A DNA stretch of 64,000 bases from Leptobrachium leishanense (taxonomy: Eukaryota; Chordata; Amphibia; Anura; Megophryidae): positions 272,471,662-272,535,661 of the forward strand of contig CM019064.1 in the NCBI GenBank assembly GCA_009667805.1. Reading direction: 5' to 3'. Position numbers and translations under genes: made by a program. The first letter of the stretch is position 1. The number at the start of each line of letters is the position of its first letter. Positions 58,701-61,469 of this stretch are shown here, piece by piece. Below the pieces are notes generated by a model that saw only the letters and a program-made list of their open reading frames with translations, was not told the DNA's origin and did no database searches.

Positions 58701-61378
58701 AACAAAACAACCGTTTAGAATAAGTCTAAACACCGAAAACAAATATACAGTAAACAATCAAAAGTATATAAAATAGTACATCTTACCAACAACTTGTAGA
58801 GTTTGGATTTTGGGTGGATCTTCATCAGCTGTAGTATGTCGCTAATATTAAGTGCCTGCAAATAAACCAACATTTTTAGACGTGATCTTCAAGTTAAGAT
58901 GTGCAGTGTGTGACTGCATGATTTAACCACCAAAACGCCATGTCACTTCCACTAGATTCCAAGCATTACTAAACCATAGTGTGTACATTTTATCAAGCGC
59001 AGAAGGATAATGTAAGGAGTTAATCTTGTTAGGATTTGATCCTACATATAAGAGTACAACCACTTTGATATCCAACTAGAATATTACTTGGAGGAGAAAA
59101 AAGAAAAAAAGAACTGCACAAGCTGAATTACAGTTTGTCAGTCTCTACACAGGCTCCCTGCTTCTTTAAAAGTTCAGTTCAAAGTCCTGGTCCTCACTTA
59201 AAGTTCTGCATGTCAGTGGCCCTGTCTCCACCTCGTCCCTTATTAGCAGGTATATTCCATCCTGCTTATTTCACTCTGCTGATGTTCTGCTATTATAATC
59301 TCCTCATACCAGCACCCCGAATTCTTACATTGCAAGCTCACTAGAGCAGGATCCTCTTTATTTGTTAATTTTATGTTTATTTTGTCCTACTCACTGTACA
59401 GCGCTGCAGAATATGAAGGTGCTTCATTCATAATTGTAATTGCAAATTAAAATACTAATTTCAACAAATATTCAGTATGTTGCAAATCAGTCTTAACAAT
59501 AAGCATGCACGTAAAGCTGTAACAGCAAAGGTTTAGCTTTTCACTAGACTCTCTGGATTAATAAGAGCTGCAGTGTTTTTTTTCTCTACTGCCTTGTCAT
59601 TCTCCTAATCAGAGTAGGTTTTTTTAAACAAACTTTATTGGTTGTGTTTTTTCATAAACAACCTATTCATTGCATTGTGAACTGTGTGATGTGTTTTTTT
59701 TTAAGCAATTATTTCCTAGGTGTTATATATTTAGATAATCTATGTAATATTTATATTGCTGCAATTTTAAAAACCAAGGAACAGTAGCTGCTGACAGTCC
59801 CATGATCTCTGTGGTGAAGAAAGTAAAGTTGCTTGAAGAGTGTGCTGGTAAGACTGCCGACAATAACCCCCCCCCCCCACATGCTATATAAATGTATTGC
59901 TGGGATAGTGATTGGTTGTATTCCTCTATAGCTGATGGTGTATTGTGCTGTATATGTACCATCAGCTATAGAGGACTACAAATCCCAGCAATGCATTATA
60001 CACTGTATGTATATTGTATTGCTGGGATTTGTTGTGCTCCTCGATAGCCAGTGGTATTCTGCATTGTGCTGTATAATGTATTGCTGGGATTTGTAGTCCC
60101 CTATATGAAAAAACATAAACAATAAAAAGTTTGATTAAAAAAAACAAACCTACTCTGATTAGGAGAATGACAAGGCAGAAGAGAAAAAAAACCACTGCAG
60201 CTCTTCCCAATCACAAGTGGGCGGGGATGTCTGGATGACTCATCCTGTAGTTCTCACTGTGCTGTGCTCGTGCATGGTGACTCCATAGTAGTTTCAGAGA
60301 ACAGGCATTCTTAAAAACAGGAAGTTGTCCGCAGCATGACAAAATATAAAGATTTAAATGGAACCGCAGCAAAGAGAACAAAACTACACTGGATTACAGT
60401 ACGGCTTACATTATAGCACTGTTTTATGTTAAAAAATCTGAGGCTTTAATGTCACTTTAACTGTTTAAATAAACAAGAGCAGCAAAGATTTTGCACAGAT
60501 CTTTGTAAATATTGCATCATGTTTAAAAATCCAGAACATGGAAACAGGAGAAAAAAAACCACCCTTATTTTTCCTTTTGACATGCAATTACTTCAAACAA
60601 AAGAAAAAAAACAGCAGCTTGTGTTTAAAGTGGTTTTGTGTGTAATGCACAATTAATCTAGTTACAGCTTATGTAAGTGGTAATGTCCCTTTAAAAGAAC
60701 ACAGTGAGCGGAGTGAGCCCTTTCCTTTTCCCATCTAGAGTCCCAGTGGGCTGTGACAGCCTTCCAAAGCCAAGTGTCTTCCTCAACTGGAAAGCCGTCA
60801 ATCAGCTCACGCTTGTCTGCCTTCAAAGGATCCATACAGTAATGCACAACACTGGGAATTTATAAATGGCCAATGCCTTGTGCATTCAGAGGTGTCAGAT
60901 TGTTAGCGACAGTTGTGCTGCCAAAGAGAACATACGGAAACCCTGTCGCTGAAAATGAGGGGCATTTTAAAGGATACTTTGAGCTAAAAATGTGAGATAA
61001 AATAACAAGGGGCGGGATGAGGAAGAGTTATTAATTCTTCCTTCTCCCCTACGGTTTCATCTTAAAAATTCCTATTAATATTGTCTGACACTACATGGAT
61101 ACATTAAACACATGCATGATTCCTGAAGTAAAGTCCATCATAGACAAGATTTTTCTAAGATCCAAAAGTCAGCCGACCTTTTCTCTTTCCAAGCCGCACT
61201 CTGGGTAGAAGACGGAAAGAGTGTACTCATAGCCGCACCGTGCCAGGTGATCTGCTACCAAACTGTTTGAGGCTCTGTCAATCAGGGACTCCTTGTTCAG
61301 ATTCTCAGATGTGTTGCCCTGCGTTCCACTGAATGCGCGATGCTTGAGTTCATGGATAAGATGATTTCGGAGCTGTGT
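5586..61378 (-). CDS. ofd1: OFD1 (centriole and centriolar satellite protein), multi-exon, partial at both ends
   Basis: Nineteen exons, joined in minus-strand order from 61378 down to 5586, give an uninterrupted frame of 2811 nt (937 codons). Human OFD1 is about 1010 residues. Three blocks identify it: a LisH motif ([18 protein letters not shown]), the coiled-coil start [14 protein letters not shown], and [19 protein letters not shown] followed by SSRRLSSTP. The near-C-terminal block [11 protein letters not shown] also matches human [10 protein letters not shown]. OFD1 is known to act at the distal centriole and in centriolar satellites, where it supports distal appendage assembly and ciliogenesis. 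The LisH motif is expected to mediate dimerisation and the coiled coils to hold partners. The start codon lies right of the window and the stop codon was not found. The late charged coiled coil of human OFD1 was not located either. Identity is very secure; the end structure is open. Confidence 0.96.
6594..8720. mobile_element. 2.1-kb hAT-type element with perfect 8-bp duplication
   Basis: The ends CAGCCCTCAAAATT and AATTTTGAGCCCTG are imperfect inverted repeats. Both flanks read acttagca (6586-6593, 8721-8728). A second motif inside the left end (CCCACTCGCC) recurs inverted. No transposase frame is visible, so it is nonautonomous. It carries a minisatellite at about 8040-8300. Confidence 0.9.
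8040..8300. repeat. Minisatellite with ctgaatatatggagga core
   Basis: About eight degenerate units of 30-40 bp share cacaccctgaatatatgg and rAAArrcac spacers. Short frames here are artefacts of the repeat. Confidence 0.85.
9367..9500 (-). CDS. ofd1: OFD1 exon, C-terminal half
   Basis: The 134-nt exon (phase 1 to 0) encodes [20 protein letters not shown] and [13 protein letters not shown]. The acceptor is tacag and the donor is gtattg. There is no clear human counterpart; position, charge and phase support it. Confidence 0.7.
10196..10377. mobile_element. Palindromic MITE (CAGGtytATTC family)
   Basis: The 180-bp foldback element has arms based on caggtctattcaaaaggtg and a core containing aaaccagaaaaattctccca. 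At least six relatives occur in the window. The TA duplication seen for the nested copy at 41603 suggests a Tc1/mariner-type MITE. Confidence 0.8.
10455..11005. repeat. Dispersed GC-rich repeat, copy 1
   Basis: This about 550-bp stretch corresponds in order to 36897-37490. Shared landmarks include ttcgctaa, ggcagcctgccc, the gggtcacatgac segment, a T run followed by G run, and a palindromic taggacc-ggatccta-like stem. The element class is unknown. Confidence 0.75.
11256..11507. repeat. Dispersed repeat, copy 1 (partner at 60463-60693)
   Basis: The two regions share acatgcaattacttcaaa and ctagttacagcttatgtaag. They end in tccctgtaa and tccctttaa, suggestive of a TTAA-target MITE. Confidence 0.7.
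11565..11684 (-). CDS. ofd1: OFD1 exon, C-terminal half
   Basis: The 120-nt exon (phase 1 to 1) encodes [20 protein letters not shown] and [16 protein letters not shown]. It resembles human [20 protein letters not shown] only loosely. The acceptor ccgcag, donor gtaagt and both phases agree with the exons at 20688 and 9500. Confidence 0.75.
11803..11950. repeat. hAT-MITE-related fragment (aactacaactcccatgat)
   Basis: It shares the aactacAACTCCCATGAT core with 13361-13490 and 32475-32610. Confidence 0.55.
11985..12286 (-). other. Exon-like open frame inside an OFD1 intron, unassigned
   Basis: About 100 codons are open between an acceptor-like ctgctag and a CAG/gtacat donor-like site. The frame contains [20 protein letters not shown] and [19 protein letters not shown]. 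Its phase (2 in, 1 out) does not fit between the flanking OFD1 exons. It may be a nested or unrelated exon, a pseudo-exon, or chance. I do not recognise a family. Confidence 0.35.
12290..13360. other. Intronic sequence, nothing recognised
   Basis: Several short frames occur but none has splice or family support. Confidence 0.4.
13361..13490. mobile_element. Degenerate hAT-type MITE
   Basis: It begins caggggtgcaggccatggcc and contains ggaactacatctcccatgat. It is related to the intact element at 32475-32610, but its right end is eroded. Confidence 0.55.
13830..13990 (-). mobile_element. tRNA-derived SINE, minus strand
   Basis: On the minus strand it has a good B box (gggttcgatccc), then the aagtgtccttgggcaagac body and the tail ggacatacttgaaaacgag. 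It is the same family as 30775-30970. Confidence 0.8.
14201..14461 (-). other. Open frame of about 85 codons in an OFD1 intron, unassigned
   Basis: A stop-to-stop frame on the minus strand contains [20 protein letters not shown] and [20 protein letters not shown]. It has no obvious repeat character and no convincing donor. Composition looks protein-like, but the evidence is weak. Confidence 0.2.
14709..14870. mobile_element. Palindromic MITE copy
   Basis: It runs from cagggctattcagaaagagg to ctctctggatagccctga and shares the aaaccagaaaaattctccca core with the copies at 10196 and 38142. Confidence 0.85.
15008..15622. mobile_element. Kolobok/T2-type MITE with TTAA flanks
   Basis: Ends are TTAAAGGGACACTCTAGG and agagtgttcctttaa. 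The TTAAAGG terminus matches the T2 MITE family described in Xenopus. It has a subterminal palindrome (gaccaccta ... taggtggtc) and an AT-repeat core at 15430-15471. Confidence 0.85.
15706..16236 (+). mobile_element. Deleted Tc1-type transposon, family A
   Basis: Ends cactagtggccaaaattg and caattttggccac are inverted. The short interior still encodes [15 protein letters not shown] followed by a stop. This is the last catalytic block of a Tc1 transposase, with Glu present. Confidence 0.85.
16434..18222. mobile_element. Unclassified DNA transposon with TTACCCGGGTAA motif arrays, split by a LINE
   Basis: The outer inverted ends are gttacgagtaaagcctgaag and cttcgggctttacccgtaac. Inside, about 16 copies of a TTACCCGGGTAA-like palindromic motif cluster at 16455-16680 and 17034-17345 around an AT-rich middle. 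A LINE (17350-18186) interrupts it near the right end. No transposase frame is visible. Confidence 0.7.
17350..18186 (-). pseudogene. CR1/L2-type LINE, reverse transcriptase C-terminus, 5' truncated
   Basis: The 230-residue open frame at 17438-18130 contains [45 protein letters not shown] and [16 protein letters not shown]. These are hallmarks of the RT thumb and C-terminus of this clade. The 3' end (minus strand) reads gggcagactagatgggccga. Catalytic RT motifs are missing through 5' truncation. The frame is fully open, so it is a young insertion. Confidence 0.9.
18241..18765. mobile_element. Foldback element, about 90-bp arms
   Basis: The left arm 18241-18331 (agttgcagaggacatttaca) is the near reverse complement of 18676-18765. 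The loop contains ctgtttcgggctcatttacc, a gaaac-type motif also seen in other foldbacks here. Confidence 0.75.
18800..19140 (+). pseudogene. LINE reverse-transcriptase C-terminal fragment
   Basis: The frame contains [35 protein letters not shown] and YNLRSRSS. This matches the usual RT C-terminal block of L2-type LINEs (LHWLP..RI..K....YK...G..P.YL). Confidence 0.7.
19620..19990 (+). mobile_element. L2-type LINE 3' end
   Basis: The frame includes [20 protein letters not shown] and [10 protein letters not shown], then an untranslated tail ending ggacatacttgaaaacgaga and cctggtaaaatactttat. The tail is shared with the local SINE family. Confidence 0.75.
20688..20791 (-). CDS. ofd1: OFD1 exon, acidic linker
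   Basis: The 104-nt exon (phase 2 to 1) encodes [20 protein letters not shown] and [14 protein letters not shown], comparable to human DKSEFSDVDKLAFKD. The acceptor is tttag and the donor gtaagt. The next placed exon is 9.0 kb away. Confidence 0.83.
21348..21483 (-). CDS. ofd1: OFD1 exon, serine-rich linker
   Basis: The 136-nt exon (phase 1 to 2) encodes [20 protein letters not shown] and [10 protein letters not shown]. It is weakly conserved, in the position of the human SPTESRHSLSIPP linker. The acceptor is tgtag, the donor is gtaaca, and both phases fit the neighbouring exons. Confidence 0.85.
22044..22646 (-). CDS. ofd1: OFD1 large exon with [14 protein letters not shown] block
   Basis: At 603 nt (phase 1 to 1) this is the largest exon. 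It opens [18 protein letters not shown] (human LENEVYCNPKQSVIDRSV). It then contains [20 protein letters not shown], a short coiled coil, and SSRRLSSTP before a donor inside the GAAG/gtgagc context. The serine-rich tail is low in predicted structure. This exon alone is diagnostic for OFD1. Confidence 0.98.
22963..23074 (-). CDS. ofd1: OFD1 exon, coiled coil 4
   Basis: The 112-nt exon (phase 0 to 1) encodes [20 protein letters not shown] and [13 protein letters not shown], aligned with human [20 protein letters not shown] and VADLKLQLKQTQT. The intron on its upstream side is only 229 bp, the second shortest found. Confidence 0.93.
23304..23434 (-). CDS. ofd1: OFD1 exon, coiled coil 4
   Basis: The 131-nt exon (phase 1 to 0) encodes [20 protein letters not shown] and [13 protein letters not shown], matching human [20 protein letters not shown] and RQALHKQLQDEIE. 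The acceptor is tgtag and the donor gtgagt. Confidence 0.94.
24225..25853. mobile_element. Foldback element with about 368-bp arms
   Basis: Arms 24225-24593 and 25487-25853 are near-perfect inverted repeats, with only a handful of differences by eye. Without the inserted LINE the loop is about 184 bp and includes ggagaaacgcgtttcgg. No protein-coding frame is seen. Superfamily unknown. Confidence 0.85.
24737..25438 (+). pseudogene. L2 LINE 3' part inserted in the foldback loop
   Basis: The frame reads [40 protein letters not shown] and [19 protein letters not shown], the C-terminal RT of L2. The tail ends gctttataaataaagaataa with a (TAA)n run. Both flanks are attctac (24730-24736, 25439-25445), a 7-bp target duplication. 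Confidence 0.92.
26417..28347. mobile_element. CpG-rich DNA transposon with GGGCCCTATTACATTC ends
   Basis: The ends are exact inverted repeats of 16 bp, flanked by TTT on both sides. The subterminal sequence is full of ACGC/GCGT. About 690 bp belongs to this element; the rest is a nested TTAA element. Confidence 0.82.
26674..27912. mobile_element. TTAA-flanked hairpin-array element, copy A (nested)
   Basis: TTAA lies at 26674-26677 and 27909-27912. The ends (CCCTTTCGCTGCTGAGG and CCTTAGCATTGAAGTGG) are imperfect inverted repeats. TTAA targets are typical of piggyBac and Kolobok. From 27075 to 27902 the element is almost continuous hairpins, about fourteen stems of 8-22 bp. No transposase frame is visible. 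Confidence 0.88.
28581..29238. mobile_element. Degenerate hAT-type element (cggtgcatccctaat end)
   Basis: The right end (atcggtgcatccctaa) and the left (accaataccaa, gtaccgatac) match the element at 55547-56888. They also share the cagcccctcagatgc segment. The left terminus is eroded. Confidence 0.65.
29781..29970 (-). CDS. ofd1: OFD1 exon, coiled coil 3
   Basis: The 190-nt exon (phase 0 to 1) encodes [39 protein letters not shown] and [17 protein letters not shown]. Human OFD1 has [20 protein letters not shown] and LKQQLEESRNENLRLL here. The acceptor is cttcag and the donor gtaagt. Its first 30-odd nt and the adjoining intron recur at about 30693-30777. Confidence 0.96.
30212..30345 (-). 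mobile_element. L2-type 3'-end remnant
   Basis: The stretch gagctgtacaatgggagaga through agcttacagtctaagagg is shared with 57925-58055. Confidence 0.6.
30693..30777 (-). pseudogene. Partial duplicate of the OFD1 exon at 29781-29970, lying in the adjoining intron
   Basis: About 85 bp repeats 29939-30026 in the same orientation: the first 30-odd nt of the coiled-coil exon, its acceptor and about 55 nt of intron. Differences are few: one change in the exon part and small changes in the A-rich stretch. The copy has an acceptor-like cttcag but no matching donor, so it is an exon fragment. Its right edge abuts a SINE starting at about 30775. Confidence 0.85.
30775..30970 (+). mobile_element. tRNA-derived SINE, full length
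   Basis: The head ggtggagtagaggtaacatc has a degenerate A box, and ggttcaatccc is a B box. The body (aagtgtccttggcaagacac) and tail (ggacatacttgaaaacgaga) follow, then an A-rich end. The tail is nearly identical to the LINE 3' end at 19925-19985. Confidence 0.82.
31421..31512 (-). CDS. ofd1: OFD1 exon, coiled coil 2
   Basis: The 92-nt exon (phase 1 to 0) encodes [20 protein letters not shown] and [10 protein letters not shown]. It aligns with human [20 protein letters not shown] and RVKELELELE. The acceptor is attag and the donor gtgagg. The upstream intron, about 9.4 kb (31513-40901), is one of the longest found. Confidence 0.92.
31513..32466. other. Intronic sequence, nothing recognised
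   Basis: No repeat ends or coding exons were identified. Confidence 0.4.
32475..32610. mobile_element. Near-palindromic hAT-type MITE with perfect 8-bp duplication
   Basis: The 136-bp element starts CAGGGGTGGTCAATTACGG and ends CCGTAATTGCCCACACCTG. The flanks 32467-32474 and 32611-32618 are both atctagca. The arms contain the aaactacatttcccatgat core. Confidence 0.92.
32816..33000. repeat. Tandem repeat, 61-bp unit, three copies
   Basis: ctgccacagcgcttgcttct recurs at 32821 and 32882, and with one change (cagtgc) at 32943. A fourth, diverged partial copy lies at about 33225-33275. Confidence 0.9.
33384..34653. mobile_element. Older inverted relative of the TTAA hairpin-array element
   Basis: Its order is reversed relative to 26674-27912. 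Shared blocks include the ggccagagcatggcc hairpin, the cccctatctcctgatcgg block and the cagcactattgttcac block, ending ccttaagggg. Divergence is much greater than between copies A and B. Confidence 0.75.
34654..34815 (+). mobile_element. L2-type LINE 3'-tail fragment
   Basis: taatctgtatatttgtg through ggacatacttgaaaacgaga matches 19830-19985. Confidence 0.75.
35166..35347. mobile_element. Palindromic MITE copy, opposite orientation to 10196
   Basis: It has the same two distinguishable arms (gaactggcaggaga and acttctccagtcattctcc) in reverse order. Confidence 0.8.
36897..37490. repeat. Dispersed GC-rich repeat, copy 2
   Basis: It parallels 10455-11005 and includes gcagcctgcccattagcgat and a T run followed by a G run. 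It is nested in the hAT element. Confidence 0.75.
37542..37972. mobile_element. PIF/Harbinger-type MITE, copy 2 (nested in hAT)
   Basis: Ends are GGCTAGGGTCAGACG and its reverse complement. TAA flanks lie at 37539-37541 and 37973-37975. Confidence 0.88.
38142..38330. mobile_element. Palindromic MITE copy (nested in hAT)
   Basis: It runs from agggttattcagagagcgg to ctctctgaataaccctga. Confidence 0.85.
39140..39641. mobile_element. Foldback element, about 200-bp arms
   Basis: Arms 39140-39339 and 39432-39641 are imperfect inverted repeats, for example gaggcatactcacatatag against ctatatgtgagtatgcctc. The loop contains gaggagctgaaacgttggg. Confidence 0.8.
39642..40901. other. AT-rich intron, nothing recognised
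   Basis: No coding exon or clear element ends were found. Confidence 0.4.
40902..40975 (-). CDS. ofd1: OFD1 exon, coiled coil 2
   Basis: The 74-nt exon (phase 2 to 1) encodes [20 protein letters not shown] then RRNK, matching human [20 protein letters not shown] and RKNK. The acceptor is gctag and the donor gttagt. Confidence 0.94.
41477..41836. mobile_element. Palindromic MITE interrupted by a second copy of itself
   Basis: The outer copy starts aggtctattcaaagaaagg and ends gtgaatagacctg. The inner copy occupies 41603-41781, flanked by TA at 41601-41602 and 41782-41783. Confidence 0.82.
42376..42495 (-). CDS. ofd1: OFD1 exon, coiled coil 2
   Basis: The 120-nt exon (phase 2 to 2) encodes [20 protein letters not shown] and [15 protein letters not shown]. 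It matches human [20 protein letters not shown] and YDRKLKNELLK. The acceptor is tttcag and the donor gtatgc. Confidence 0.95.
42546..42600. repeat. (TA)n and (AAT)n microsatellite
   Basis: An A run, about 10 TA units and an aataat run follow each other. Confidence 0.9.
42833..43384. mobile_element. Kolobok/T2-type MITE, second copy
   Basis: Ends are taaaggaccactctacac and ggagagtattccttta. They resemble the 15008-15622 element; the left TTAA is degraded to CTAA. Confidence 0.7.
44363..44469 (-). CDS. ofd1: OFD1 exon, coiled coil 1
   Basis: The 107-nt exon (phase 0 to 2) encodes [20 protein letters not shown] and [15 protein letters not shown]. The human counterpart is [20 protein letters not shown] and REAELKQRVEAFEL. 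The acceptor is gacag and the donor gtatgt. Confidence 0.96.
44945..45045 (-). mobile_element. SINE 3' fragment inside the Tc1 element
   Basis: ttttacctggaaggattcat through ggtgtcttgcccaaggacac matches the SINE at 13830-13990. Confidence 0.8.
45340..46338 (+). pseudogene. Tc1 transposase pseudogene
   Basis: Three open segments in different frames cover the protein. The DNA-binding part has [19 protein letters not shown] and then a stop. The middle block NETKVELFG has Asn where the first catalytic Asp is normal. [18 protein letters not shown] and [20 protein letters not shown] give the second Asp and the Glu. Frameshifts, stops and the Asp loss make it inactive. Confidence 0.9.
46339..46782. 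mobile_element. PIF/Harbinger-type MITE, copy 4, at the transposase stop codon
   Basis: Ends are agctaacgtcagac and gtctgacgctagcc. TAA lies at 46336-46338 and 46783-46785; the left TAA is the stop codon of the Tc1 frame. Confidence 0.85.
47352..48543. mobile_element. TTAA-flanked hairpin-array element, copy B
   Basis: It is close to copy A at 26674-27912 throughout, with TTAA at 47352-47355 and 48540-48543. It has the same hairpin order, with matched changes in stems and two inverted loops. Confidence 0.9.
49113..49753 (-). mobile_element. Tc1-type transposon, family C, internally deleted
   Basis: Terminal inverted repeats exceed 80 bp (cagtggcaagaaaaagta) with TA flanks. The minus-strand frame retains only the N-terminal helix-turn-helix region ([37 protein letters not shown]). 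The catalytic domain is gone. Confidence 0.9.
49862..50035 (-). CDS. ofd1: OFD1 exon, coiled coil 1
   Basis: The 174-nt exon (58 codons, phase 0 to 0) encodes [20 protein letters not shown] and later [16 protein letters not shown]. It matches human [20 protein letters not shown] and TLERIHKHQE. The acceptor is cctag and the donor gtaagt. Confidence 0.96.
50699..51125. mobile_element. PIF/Harbinger-type MITE, copy 3
   Basis: TAA lies at 50696-50698 and 51126-51128. It is an inverted, close copy of 1757-2181. Confidence 0.88.
51129..52517. other. Intronic sequence, nothing recognised
   Basis: A G run occurs at about 51658-51670. No coding exon is supported. Confidence 0.4.
52518..52654 (-). 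CDS. ofd1: OFD1 exon, start of coiled coil 1
   Basis: The 137-nt exon (phase 1 to 0) encodes [20 protein letters not shown] then [20 protein letters not shown]. It aligns almost residue for residue with human EKLQLIDDQFADAY and LEIKLNEYKREIEEQL. The heptad-rich charged sequence marks the coiled coil. Confidence 0.97.
52935..53055. mobile_element. Palindromic MITE-like element
   Basis: ggtgctaacttaaccagagc is reverse-complemented as gctctggttaagttagcacc about 80 bp away. Confidence 0.75.
53240..53282. repeat. (AAAC)n then (CA)n microsatellite
   Basis: Simple repeat by inspection. A (CATGT)n run follows at about 53495-53520. Confidence 0.9.
53700..54677. other. Intronic sequence, nothing recognised
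   Basis: AT-rich; no element ends or exons were seen. Confidence 0.4.
54678..54782 (-). CDS. ofd1: OFD1 exon between LisH and coiled coil
   Basis: The 105-nt exon (phase 1 to 1) encodes [20 protein letters not shown] and [15 protein letters not shown], corresponding to human [20 protein letters not shown] and METQTSS. The acceptor is gacag and the donor gtaagt. Confidence 0.94.
55138..55205 (-). mobile_element. L2-type 3'-end remnant
   Basis: tatatagcgccaacagaatc and gatttacaatg resemble 4428-4525. Confidence 0.55.
55718..55775. repeat. (AT)n microsatellite
   Basis: Long alternating AT with one phase shift. Confidence 0.95.
55782..56455. repeat. 21-22-bp minisatellite with 150-bp higher-order period
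   Basis: About 31 units of atattgcccccagctctcac plus gg, with GCTCAC, GATCTC and GCTCTC variants. A block of seven units recurs at exactly 150 bp: cggctatgcccccag starts at 56036, 56186 and 56336. Three overlapping frames of 220-340 residues are artefacts. Confidence 0.95.
57006..57343. mobile_element. PIF/Harbinger-type MITE, copy 5, diverged
   Basis: Ends ggccggtgtcagacg and cctgacttcggcc are flanked by TTA at 57003-57005 and 57344-57346. Its interior differs from copies 1-3. Confidence 0.8.
57597..57780. mobile_element. Palindromic MITE copy (nested)
   Basis: The arms are almost perfect complements, from cagggttattcagagcgtg to cacgctctctgaataaccctg. Confidence 0.88.
57925..58055 (-). mobile_element. 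L2-type 3'-end remnant
   Basis: gcatttataaagcaccaaca and gagcgctgtacaatggg, ending acaatctaagaggag. Confidence 0.6.
58656..58686 (-). CDS. ofd1: OFD1 microexon (31 nt)
   Basis: This 31-nt exon encodes [10 protein letters not shown] plus the first base of a Gly codon that the next exon completes. It matches the human SGSDKENQKG stretch. The acceptor is ctctag and the donor gtacgt. It is too short to find as an ORF; frame continuity on both sides supports it. Confidence 0.88.
58787..58855 (-). CDS. ofd1: OFD1 exon, end of LisH region
   Basis: The 69-nt exon (23 codons, phase 0 to 0) reads [20 protein letters not shown] and matches human [20 protein letters not shown]. The acceptor is tgcag and the donor gtaaga. 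Confidence 0.94.
59140..59440 (+). pseudogene. Degenerate L2 LINE 3' part
   Basis: Remnants of the LHWLP..FK.L.L motif (ctccctgcttctttaaaagt) and the tail gtacagcgctgcagaatatg are present. Confidence 0.6.
59563..60208. mobile_element. Inverted-repeat element with about 70-bp ends
   Basis: gagctgcagtg plus attctcctaatcagagtagg at the left is inverted at the right as cctactctgattaggagaat plus cactgcagctc. The loop contains several copies of tgctgggatttgtagtcc-like sequence in both orientations. Confidence 0.78.
60463..60693. repeat. Dispersed repeat, copy 2 (partner at 11256-11507)
   Basis: Shared blocks are acatgcaattacttcaaa and ctagttacagcttatgtaag. Confidence 0.7.
61178..61378 (-). CDS. 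ofd1: OFD1 exon with LisH motif (first visible exon)
   Basis: The 201-nt exon (67 codons, phase 0 to 0) begins [14 protein letters not shown] and ends PECGLEREK. The centre, [18 protein letters not shown], is the LisH helix-turn-helix and is nearly identical to human OFD1. The acceptor AG is at 61379-61380 and the donor GT at 61176-61177. The next exon upstream (human KLYQTFKDRG region) is not in the remaining 2.6 kb, which is mostly minisatellite. Confidence 0.96.
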
Positions 61379-61469
61379 CTAAATGAAGGAGGAAGGAGTT
61401 TATGTGTGAAGAAAATGTAAAACATCATTATAGCATTGAGTGGGCATACAGGTATAGAAACGGCAAATA

